DNA of 51,415 nt. Origin: Natrinema gari JCM 14663. Lineage in GTDB: Archaea; Halobacteriota; Halobacteria; Halobacteriales; Natrialbaceae. This document shows positions 15,651 to 23,196 of this stretch, one piece after another; within the stretch, counting starts at the first letter, position 1, and every line of letters begins with the position of its first letter. A program made the position numbers and the translations under genes. The notes under the pieces are model-generated. The model was not told the DNA's origin. It worked only from the letters and a program-made list of their open reading frames with translations, and searched no databases. The DNA is taken from NCBI RefSeq assembly GCF_000337175.1, contig NZ_AOIJ01000035.1, positions 1 through 51,415 of the forward strand, read 5' to 3'.

Positions 15651-16856
15651 ATGTCGAGTTCCGGCGACGACCTGTTCACACGCGACGACCCGATCTTCGA
15701 GAACAAGGAACTCCTCGAGATCAATCATCTCCCAGCGGAGGGCCGGATCGTCGGTCGAGACGACGAGATTTCGGAACTCGCGAACGCGGTCAACCCCGCG
15801 ATTTTCGGGCAAAGCCCGAGTAATCTCCTCATCTACGGGAAGACGGGGACTGGGAAGTCCCTCTGTGCGAAGTACATCTCGGAACGGGCCGTCCGCGTCG
15901 CGGGGGACGAAGATGTCACCTCCGCGTTCGCCTACGTGGACTGTGCACAGGACAACACGGAGACGCAGGCCGTCCAGACGATCGCCCACTCGCTGAACGA
16001 GCCGGCGATCACCGATATCAGAATCCCGGACAAGGGGCTCAGCACCTCGACGTACTACAAGCGCCTCTGGACGGTGCTTGACACCCAGTACGATGTCGTC
16101 CTCGTGATCCTCGACGAAGTCGACAAACTCGATGACGACGATATCCTCATGCAACTCTCGCGTGCGGGCGAGGCCGGCAAACTCGAGTCGTGCAAGATCG
16201 GCGTCATCGGGATCAGTAACAAGATCAAGTACAAGGACCGACTCGACGAGCGAGTCAAGTCGAGTCTCTGTGAACGCGAGTTCGTCTTCCCCCCGTACGA
16301 CGCGAACCAGCTTCGGGACATCATGCAGGCTCGCAGCGACGCGTTCAAGGACGGCGTCCTCGAGCCGTCAGTCATTCCGCGGGCCGCAGCCCTCGCGGCC
16401 CGCGAACACGGCGACGCACGGAAGGCGATCGACATCCTCCGATACGCCGGGGAAATCGCCCAGTCGAAAGGCAACGAGACGGTTCGGGAGGAGTTCGTCG
16501 TCCAGGCGCGCGAGCGGGCCGAAACTGATCGGTTCCGGGAACTCATCCGCGGCTCGACGCCCCACTCCCGGTACGTCCTGCAGGCCCTTGCCGTCCTCTC
16601 GCTCAATGCGGCCGACGAGGACGGGTTCCGAACGACGAAAATCTACGACGTCTACGAGGAAATCTGCCGCCAGGAACGCTCTGACCCCCTCTCGCTCCGG
16701 CGAGTTCGCGATCTGCTGAAAGAACACGCGTTCCTCGATATCTTAGAGCAGACCCGTCGGAGCGGCGGGAGCGCGGAGGGGAGCTACACGGAACACCAGT
16801 TGCTCGAGGACCCGGATGTCGTCCGGACGGTGCTCGTCGAAACCGACGAGTCGTAG
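15651..16856 (+). CDS. orc1: Orc1/Cdc6 replication initiator
   Basis: 401 residues, normal for archaeal Orc1/Cdc6. It binds ORBs and recruits the replicative helicase. An AAA+ domain shows Walker A GKTGTGKS (63-70), Walker B VILDEVDKL (Asp155-Glu156) and a sensor-1 region GVIGISNKIKYKDRL. A C-terminal winged helix (about 300-401) begins near STPHSRYVLQALAVLS. The start MSSSGDDLFTRDDPIFENKE is typical; the frame stays open for 90 codons upstream, but that part translates ORBs 6 and 7 and is not coding. Its place directly beside the ORB array marks it as the cognate initiator of this origin. Confidence 0.97.
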   Translation: MSSSGDDLFTRDDPIFENKELLEINHLPAEGRIVGRDDEISELANAVNPAIFGQSPSNLLIYGKTGTGKSLCAKYISERAVRVAGDEDVTSAFAYVDCAQDNTETQAVQTIAHSLNEPAITDIRIPDKGLSTSTYYKRLWTVLDTQYDVVLVILDEVDKLDDDDILMQLSRAGEAGKLESCKIGVIGISNKIKYKDRLDERVKSSLCEREFVFPPYDANQLRDIMQARSDAFKDGVLEPSVIPRAAALAAREHGDARKAIDILRYAGEIAQSKGNETVREEFVVQARERAETDRFRELIRGSTPHSRYVLQALAVLSLNAADEDGFRTTKIYDVYEEICRQERSDPLSLRRVRDLLKEHAFLDILEQTRRSGGSAEGSYTEHQLLEDPDVVRTVLVETDES

Positions 16857-16921
16857 CCGTCCGCCACCGCCGACGCGGCCCGGGAGATCAAGGAACATGC
16901 GCCAGTCGCAATGGGCCGACA

Positions 16922-16942
16922 TTTCACCGGAAACCCGGTGTC
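16922..16942 (-). repeat. Outlying origin recognition box 8
   Basis: TTTCACCGGAAACCCGGTGTC on the plus strand, left-facing, 65 bases after the orc1 stop and about 1.3 kb from box 7. It matches the G-variant boxes 1 and 4 except at the last base. It lies in the 210-base gap between convergent orc1 and the M24 peptidase gene. Confidence 0.88.
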
Positions 16943-17066
16943 CCCGTTCGACGCGGTCGAGCCATCGACGTGATCCGGACGCAACTCATACGGACCGCTG
17001 TCAGTCAGTGCCGCGAACCCACGGCCCGGCTGTGGGGTTGTCGGGAAATCGGGACCGCAGACCGAA

Positions 17067-18215
17067 TCAGCGACCGCTTTCCCAGCCTCGCGGCGTGTCG
17101 TTCAGTCGCTCGGCACCGTCGTCGGTCACGACGACGAGATCCTCGATTCTGACGCCGAACTGCCCATCGAGGTAGATCCCCGGTTCGACGCTGAAGACCA
17201 TGCCGGGCTCGAGTTCGCGGTCGTTGCCGGCGACGATGTAGGGCGGTTCGTGGACCTCGAGCCCGACGCCGTGACCGGTTCGGTGGACGAAGGCGTCGCC
17301 GTAGCCGGCCGCTTCGATGACCGACCGGGCGGCGCGATCGACCGCGCCGGCTTCGACGCCGGGTTCGACGGCGTCGATCGCGGCTTCCTGTGCCTCCCTG
17401 ACGGTTTCGTGGACGTGCTCGTACGTCGCGGGGGGGTCGCCGACGACGATCGTTCGCGTTTGATCGCCCGGATACCGGCCCGTTCCGCCCTCGAGGTCGG
17501 CCGGGACGAACGCGCCGAAATCCAGGACGATCGGGTCGCCGGCCTCGATCGGCCGCGAGCCGCTGTGGTGGTGTGGCCGGGCTCCGTTCGGGCCGGCGGC
17601 GACGATCGTTTCGAAGGCGGGCTCCTCGCCCCCGTGGGCGGCGAGCAGGCGGTCGATCTCCGCTGCCAGCTCCGCTTCGGTCGTCCCGACGAGGTCGTCG
17701 CCGCGGTCGCGGATCTCGAGTGCCACCTGGTCCGCGATCGCGCCGGCCCGCCGGAGCGCGTCGAGTTCGACGTCGTCTTTCCGGATTCGTAGCGGCTCGA
17801 GGGCGGTACTGGCGAGCCCGAACTCGGCGTCCGGACACAGTTCCCGGAGGTCCTGGGTGAACGTTGCCCACAGTCGGTCGTCGACGAGGACGGTCGCCGG
17901 GTCGGAGCCGTCGAGGGCATACCCCTCGAGCACGGCCGCGATCTCCTCGAGCGGATCGTCCGCGTCGGTCCACGGCCGCAGCTGCAGGGTCGGGATCGGG
18001 AGGTCGGAGAGTTGGTTCTCGTACATCGCCGGCGCGACGAGGGCAGGATCGCCGTGCTCGGGAACGAACAGCAAGAGGTGTCGTTCGGACGGCGTCTCCT
18101 CGAAGCCGGTCAGATAGGTCAGATTCGGACTCGGGAAGCAGACGGCCAGGTCGGCCTCCGCGTCCTCGAGTCGGCGCTGACAGGCTGCGATCCGGTGCTC
18201 GAACGGGGGTTGCAT
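17067..18215 (-). CDS. M24 metallopeptidase (Xaa-Pro aminopeptidase-like)
   Basis: 382 residues: a creatinase-like N-domain (about 1-150) and a pita-bread catalytic domain. The five dinuclear metal ligands are all present: Asp232 (VLDFGAF), Asp251 (DQTRT), His315 (GHGVGLEVHE), Glu344 (SVEPGIY) and Glu358 (RIEDLV). It should remove N-terminal residues before proline in cytoplasmic peptides; dipeptidase specificity cannot be excluded. The start was set at the ATG giving MQPPFEHRI; the frame upstream is unlike protein. It converges on orc1. Confidence 0.92.
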   Translation of the reverse strand: MQPPFEHRIAACQRRLEDAEADLAVCFPSPNLTYLTGFEETPSERHLLLFVPEHGDPALVAPAMYENQLSDLPIPTLQLRPWTDADDPLEEIAAVLEGYALDGSDPATVLVDDRLWATFTQDLRELCPDAEFGLASTALEPLRIRKDDVELDALRRAGAIADQVALEIRDRGDDLVGTTEAELAAEIDRLLAAHGGEEPAFETIVAAGPNGARPHHHSGSRPIEAGDPIVLDFGAFVPADLEGGTGRYPGDQTRTIVVGDPPATYEHVHETVREAQEAAIDAVEPGVEAGAVDRAARSVIEAAGYGDAFVHRTGHGVGLEVHEPPYIVAGNDRELEPGMVFSVEPGIYLDGQFGVRIEDLVVVTDDGAERLNDTPRGWESGR

Positions 18216-18518
18216 GGGCGGGACTTCGCTCGAGTGAGAAATCAACGTTTGGTTCTGGTGACATCGGCCGCGGGGTGTCGTCGGCTCCCGACTGCCACCG
18301 AGCACCGGTCGCGTCGCCAGCTGGGTGTGTCGCTCGCGTCTCGTTTCCAGCGCCGCGGCACACGCCTCGCGTCCCGGCGCGTCCGAGACCGATCCCGAGC
18401 GGTGACCCTCCCGGTGGTCGAACAGTCGGGACGCCGCGAGTACTAGCGGGAACGTATTAACCCCCTGGCGATCGCAAGCGGCGAAGCAACCCGTCGTGAT
18501 GCTGTGGTCTTTCAGCGA

Positions 18519-20222
18519 ATGCGAGTTACCGAGCGGTTGTCGTCGAGGACTGTACGAAATCGACAGCGACGGGCCGACGGCCGCGGCCGAACGGACGAGG
18601 AGTCCGCGTCCGACGGGCCCAGCTGTCCCGGTTCGCTGATCGTTGTTTCGAACCGGCAACCGTATCGTCACGAGTACCGAGACGAGGACGCCACCGCACC
18701 GTCGGACGACGACGCTACGAGCCCCGACGGAACGGGGCACCCACGGACGGGGACGGACGGTGATGGCCGTTCCACAGCCGGGACGAGACCGATCACGGTC
18801 GACGAGCCGACCGGCGGTCTGACCGCCGGTCTCGATCCCGTTATGCAACGAACCGACGGGACCTGGATCGCCTGGGGCGACGGCGACGCGGACTTCGATG
18901 TGACCGACGAGCGGAACTGCGTGGCCGTCCCGCCGGATGAGGGAGCCTATACGCTCCGTCGACTGGATCTCTCGGACGACGCCGTCGACGCCTACTACTA
19001 CGGGTTCAGCAACCGCGTGCTCTGGCCGCTCTGTCACGGCTTTCCCGACCTGATCGAGGACCGGCCGACCGACTTCGACTGGTACCGGACAGTCAACGAG
19101 CGCTTCGCCGAGGCGGTGGCCGACCATGCGACAGGCGAGTCCGTCGTCTGGATACAGGACTACCACCTCGCGCTCGCGCCGCGGATGATTCGGGACTCGG
19201 TGCCCGCCGGGGCGACCGTCGCGCACTTCTGGCACATCCCGTGGCCGTCGCCGGCGACGTTCCGGCAGTGCCCCGCCGCCGGCCGCGTTCTCGAGGGATT
19301 ACTGGGCAACGACCTGATCGGCTTCCACGTCGATCGGTACGCCGAGCAGTTCCTGCACTGCATCGATCGCTGCCTCCCGACCGCAATCGTCGACCACTCC
19401 CATGGAACGGTTCGCTACGATGGGCACACGACTCGCGTCGTGGCGACGCCGATGGGCGTCGACGCCGACGCCTACGAGCGGGACGCCCGGGCGGGCGATC
19501 CCGACCGGCTTTCGGACCTGTTCGATGAGTACGGGATTCCCCAGGGGACGACGATCGGGCTGGGGTTGGATCGGCTCGACTACACGAAAGGCATCCCCGA
19601 ACGGTTGGCGGCCCTCGAGCGGCTCCTCGAGCGGAATCCCGACTGGTGCGGCGCGTTCACCTTCATCCAGAAGGCGACACCCTCCCGGACCGACATCGAG
19701 ACCTACGAGCGATACGGCGAACTCGTCCGCAGCGAGGTCCGGCGGATCAACCGCCGCTTCGAAACCGACGACTGGCAACCGATCGTCTACACCGAGGACA
19801 TGCTGTCCCAGGCGGACATCTGTGCGCTCTACCGCCGCGCGGACGTGATGGTGATCAGTCCGCTGATCGACGGCATGAACCTCGTCGCACAGGAGTTCGT
19901 CGCCGCGAGCGTCGACGGCGACGATGCGCTGGTGCTGAGCGACCGGACCGGGGCACACGAACGCCTCGGGTCGCACGCGCTGACGATCGACCCGACCGAT
20001 ACCGACGGGTTCGCGGCGCAACTCGAGCACGCGCTCTCGATGTCGCCGTACGAACGGCGACGACGGATGAACACGCTCCGCCAGCGCGTGTTCGACGACG
20101 ACCTCGAGTCGTGGATGGCGACTCAGTTCGACTGGATCCGGCGGGTACACGGCGATCGTGAGCGCAGCGACACGACCACTGACACCGACTCCGATTCCCG
20201 GGAACGGACACCGCCAGTGTAG
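18519..20222 (+). CDS. otsA: Trehalose-6-phosphate synthase
   Basis: 567 residues, a GT20 glycosyltransferase joining UDP-glucose (or another NDP-glucose) to glucose-6-phosphate. Motifs seen: QDYHLALAPRMIR, FWHIPWPSP, GFHVDRYAEQFL, GLDRLDYTKGIPER (from about 350) and ISPLIDGMNLVAQEFVAA. Compared with bacterial OtsA (about 470 residues) it has a long polar N-terminal extension and an Asp/Thr/Gly-rich insert at about 60-95 after the SNRQPY motif. ATG 18519 was chosen; a GTG five codons upstream (18504) is also in frame. Two bases separate it from otsB. It makes the precursor of trehalose, an osmolyte in some haloarchaea. Confidence 0.93.
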   Translation: MRVTERLSSRTVRNRQRRADGRGRTDEESASDGPSCPGSLIVVSNRQPYRHEYRDEDATAPSDDDATSPDGTGHPRTGTDGDGRSTAGTRPITVDEPTGGLTAGLDPVMQRTDGTWIAWGDGDADFDVTDERNCVAVPPDEGAYTLRRLDLSDDAVDAYYYGFSNRVLWPLCHGFPDLIEDRPTDFDWYRTVNERFAEAVADHATGESVVWIQDYHLALAPRMIRDSVPAGATVAHFWHIPWPSPATFRQCPAAGRVLEGLLGNDLIGFHVDRYAEQFLHCIDRCLPTAIVDHSHGTVRYDGHTTRVVATPMGVDADAYERDARAGDPDRLSDLFDEYGIPQGTTIGLGLDRLDYTKGIPERLAALERLLERNPDWCGAFTFIQKATPSRTDIETYERYGELVRSEVRRINRRFETDDWQPIVYTEDMLSQADICALYRRADVMVISPLIDGMNLVAQEFVAASVDGDDALVLSDRTGAHERLGSHALTIDPTDTDGFAAQLEHALSMSPYERRRRMNTLRQRVFDDDLESWMATQFDWIRRVHGDRERSDTTTDTDSDSRERTPPV

Positions 20223-20224
20223 CG

Positions 20225-21043
20225 ATGACTGCCACAGAGACACCACCACGGCCGCTCGAGGAGGAGTTGCCGCGGGTGCGGGCGACGCTCGTGGACGCCA
20301 CCGGACTGCTGGTCTGTCTGGATTTCGACGGGACGCTCGCGCCGATCGTCGACGATCCGGATGCGGCGGTCCCGACCGAGTCGAATCAACGGGCAGTGAC
20401 CGCGCTCGCGGAGACGCCGGGCGTGACGACGGCGGTCGTCAGCGGGCGCGCGCTGACGAACGTCCGCGAGCGGATCGACGGCCCGACGATCTACGCCGGC
20501 AATCACGGATTGGAACTCGCTCGGAACGGATCGGTCGCCGTCCATCCAGTCGCCCGCAAACGCGCGACACGAGTCGAGCGACTCTGTGCGATGCTCGAGA
20601 CCGTGCTGGCGTCCGTGCCGAACTGTCGGGTCGAGAACAAGCGCCTGACCGGGACGGTCCATCTCAGATCCGTTCCGGCGGCCGCCGAAACGACCGTCCG
20701 TCGGATCACCCACGATCTCGTCGACCGCTTCGGCGGTGACGCCCTCGAGATTTCGACCGGGAAACGAATCCTCGAGATCGGACCCGACATCCCGTGGGGC
20801 AAGGGCGATGCGGTCGAGTTGATCGCCGCCGACGAGCCCCCCGGAACGGCCGTCGTCTACATCGGGGACGACGTTACCGACGAATCGGCGTTCCGTGCCG
20901 TCGAACCGGACGGGATCGGCATCCGGGTCGGCGACGACGCGCCCTCGAGCGCGTCCTATCGGGTCGCATCACCCGCCGACGTCGCGTCGGTTCTCTCGTG
21001 GCTCGAAACGATCCAGAACGAACGCGGCGAACGAGTACGGTGA
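20225..21043 (+). CDS. otsB: Trehalose-6-phosphate phosphatase
   Basis: 272 residues, a HAD-superfamily phosphatase completing trehalose synthesis. The nucleophile motif DFDGTLAP has Asp33 and Asp35; later landmarks are VVSGRAL, GNHGLE, GKGDAVELI and GDDVTDESAF with the metal-binding acids. Length matches OtsB. The ATG follows the otsA stop by two bases, so the genes are co-transcribed and probably translationally coupled. Confidence 0.94.
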   Translation: MTATETPPRPLEEELPRVRATLVDATGLLVCLDFDGTLAPIVDDPDAAVPTESNQRAVTALAETPGVTTAVVSGRALTNVRERIDGPTIYAGNHGLELARNGSVAVHPVARKRATRVERLCAMLETVLASVPNCRVENKRLTGTVHLRSVPAAAETTVRRITHDLVDRFGGDALEISTGKRILEIGPDIPWGKGDAVELIAADEPPGTAVVYIGDDVTDESAFRAVEPDGIGIRVGDDAPSSASYRVASPADVASVLSWLETIQNERGERVR

Positions 21044-21367
21044 CGGGGACGCGAGTCGGCTCTCGATAGCGGCTCGTGACCGCGTCTCGATTACGAGGAA
21101 AACGGGAACGGCTAGAGGGGGTGGGTGGGAGCCGAGTATGGGCAAGTCATGACCGAGTCCGGTATGGGGGAGCGGCGTACCGGGGCTCTGCTCGGTCTGG
21201 CACTGACGGTCGGGGAGCCGTCCGCGATCGCTCGGCCCACCCACCAAAACCGTATGAACGCCCACCACTTAAACACACCGATAGGAATAACCAACAGAAA
21301 CAACTCGTCTCGAGCCGAAAGTATTAGTTACCACTGGAAATATAGACCGGTACGAGAGTGAACGAGA
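21044..21367. other. Gene-free stretch between otsB and a regulator gene
   Basis: 324 bases. Nothing coding is convincing: a minus-strand frame beginning with a hydrophobic run starts at TTG and loses protein character after 30 residues. The right third is AT-rich and contains the promoter of the next gene. Confidence 0.6.
21338..21344 (+). promoter_or_regulatory. TATA-like box for the PhiH1-like regulator
   Basis: GAAATATAG is centred 27 bases before the GTG at 21368, which makes that GTG the likely leaderless start. Confidence 0.6.
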
Positions 21368-21721
21368 GTGAAACTCCGCCAACCAACTGATTTCCTGATC
21401 CTCGAGGCGCTCGAGGACAAGGGACGAAACGTCGCAACGAACCTGGCTGCACACACGGGAAAGAGCCGAAAGAACATCAACACCAGACTGCCGGTGCTCG
21501 AGGATTACGGGCTCGTCCGGAAGATCGGTCCCGCCGAGCGATCCGGGCTCTACGAGATTTCCTCGACGGGGAAGGCGGCGCTGGTGTACCGAGACCAGTA
21601 CGACGAAGTCGACGACTTCGAAGCGCTCATCGAAGGACCAAACGCCGCCCCGGACCACCACGGAGAGTCCCAGGCCAGTTTCGCCCGCGGTGAGAACGAC
21701 GACGACGAAACCGACGAGTAA
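21368..21721 (+). CDS. Winged-helix regulator, phage PhiH1 repressor-like
   Basis: 117 residues with a GTG start fixed by the TATA spacing. The first ~80 residues form a winged helix: DFLILEALEDKGRNVATNLAAHTGKSRKNINTRLPVLEDYGLV then a wing ending YEISSTGKAAL. This arrangement is common in haloarchaeal proteins related to the PhiH1 repressor. The C-terminal 35 residues are acidic and probably disordered. It likely binds DNA as a dimer; targets are unknown. A related but distinct protein lies at the right edge of the window. Confidence 0.78.
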   Translation: MKLRQPTDFLILEALEDKGRNVATNLAAHTGKSRKNINTRLPVLEDYGLVRKIGPAERSGLYEISSTGKAALVYRDQYDEVDDFEALIEGPNAAPDHHGESQASFARGENDDDETDE

Positions 21722-21940
21722 CGGCACGGACGTTCGGTTTCGCCGTCGGCGGTTCGTTTTCGGCCGGAGTGGCAACTATCCGATCGCGATCGGGTCTCGA
21801 CCCGTTTCGATGGTGTCCGAGAAGAGTCCGCCGTTGTACGTCGCGAGTTCGCGGCGGGCACACGGCGAGAAGGCAAAGCTGAGCCGTTTCTCGAGTCCGT
21901 CCGGCGGCGGAATCGCCGACCCGCAACGACCGTGATCGGC

Positions 21941-22576
21941 CTAGTACGACGGGTCCCACGCGTAGCTACTGAGCATTGGCATCGCGGTCACGGCGTCGTC
22001 GGTGCGGATCGCCACGCCGTGTTCGTGGTCCAACCCGAGCGCGTGGCCGATCTCGTGAACGAGGACCTGCATCGTTCGCGTCGGTGCCGTGTTCGGGACG
22101 ATCCACCGCGTGCCGTCGACGAGCGACTCCTCGAACGGCTCGAGGGCGGCGATGTGTCGCGCCCCGCCGACCGATGCGATATGTGACACTCCGTATCCGG
22201 TCGGTGCCACCTCCATCCTGCCGTCGGTAACCAGCACGTTGACGTCCGCCACCGGTTCGAGATCGCGTTGGCCGAGTCCGCCCGCCACGACGGCCATCGG
22301 CTACTCTCCGCGGATCATGAGCCGGGCGGCATCCTCAGTCGAGACCGCGACGGTCCCGCCGACGGAGAGTTCGAGCGTCCAGTGCTCGACGGAACGGAGC
22401 GCCGTGAGGTACTCGCGGATGCGGTCGGTGACCCCCTCGTGGGTCGCGGCCTGCTCCGAGAGCCAGATGCGAACGGAGAGCGTTTCGGTTGGTTCGTGCG
22501 ACGCCTCCGCCAGCGTCCCGAGCGAGATCATCGAACCGAGCGCTCCGAGGACCACGCGACGCGTCGTTCGTGTCAT
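21941..22576 (-). pseudogene. Tat-exported metzincin-type zinc protease interrupted by in-frame TAG
   Basis: Two frames that are exactly in phase are separated only by one TAG (22301-22303). The first (22301-22576) encodes MTRTTRRVVLGALGSM..., a twin-arginine signal, then a beta-alpha segment ending RLMIRGE. The second, with Met two codons after the stop, holds the zinc site HEIGHALGLDHEHG (HExxHxxGxxH). Together they give about 210 residues, a believable small secreted metalloprotease. Neither half is complete alone: one lacks the zinc site, the other the export signal and first half of the fold. Either a point nonsense mutation, a sequencing error, or readthrough. Confidence 0.7.
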
Positions 22577-22615
22577 CGTACCGCTGTCCCCCCGTTGCGA
22601 GCGACCATGGACGGG

Positions 22616-22969
22616 CTACCCCTCGTGTCCGGTTCCACCGCTTCGCTCACCGTCGGCCAGCGGTGTGTGCGGTGCCGTCACGGACGTCCTCGCTCGCGTA
22701 TCGACGACTCGAGCGCGGCCGTCGGCGACGCGAATTTCGACGCCGGCGGGCAACTCGCTCGACTCGATCGCCGCGAGCAAGAGCAACGCTCCGTTCCGGG
22801 TTTCGACCAGCACCTTCTCGGGGGCCCGCTGTCGTAGACAGAGCGTCCATACCCCGGCCCGAAGCCGCCTTTCGATCTGCCAGTCGGTGACGTACCGCCC
22901 GTCGGTCCCTTCGAAAAGGGAGTCAACGGGTGGCACGAACACGCCCCTCCGCCACTCGCGGGGTGGCAC
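22616..22969 (-). CDS. Hypothetical protein upstream of the metalloprotease
   Basis: 117 residues from a GTG start, with well-mixed hydrophobic and charged residues in the middle (RYVTDWQIERRLRAGVWTL...VLVETRNGALLLLAAIE) and a polar tail. The family is not recognised. The frame stays open upstream of the GTG without an ATG, so the start is uncertain; a TATA-like GCTATATG near 23045 would give a leader. Its stop is 39 bases before the protease ATG, so the two could be one transcript. Confidence 0.5.
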   Translation of the reverse strand: MPPREWRRGVFVPPVDSLFEGTDGRYVTDWQIERRLRAGVWTLCLRQRAPEKVLVETRNGALLLLAAIESSELPAGVEIRVADGRARVVDTRARTSVTAPHTPLADGERSGGTGHEG

Positions 22970-23196
22970 GCAACGCCGGTTTCCGAACGGTCGTCGTCAT
23001 TCCCGTCGATCGATGCGCTCCCGACCGGATCGGTGCTGGGGTTCATATAGCACTCTTTGAAGGAAACGTGACTGTCAGACGAGCCCGAACGTCACACCGC
23101 AATCGAACGGCCCGGCTACGGTTGGCCGAGGGTGGGGTCGCCACGGGCTGACGGAGCCTGCCCTCGACGGCCGGCGACGGCGACCGCTCCCCGCGG

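Noticed and set aside
21112-21303. Minus-strand frame beginning with a hydrophobic segment
   Set aside because: Starts at TTG, and after 30 residues is Ser/Arg/Pro-rich; no promoter; probably chance in an AT-rich promoter zone.
22301-22303. TAG as pyrrolysine in the metalloprotease
   Set aside because: Pyrrolysine is not established for typical haloarchaea and no Pyl genes are in the window; a mutation or base error is simpler.
22678-23046. Alternative minus-strand frame overlapping the hypothetical gene at 22616-22969
   Set aside because: Ser/Arg/Pro/Gly-rich and in a different phase; only its first 25 residues look plausible, which could indicate a frameshift but cannot be shown.
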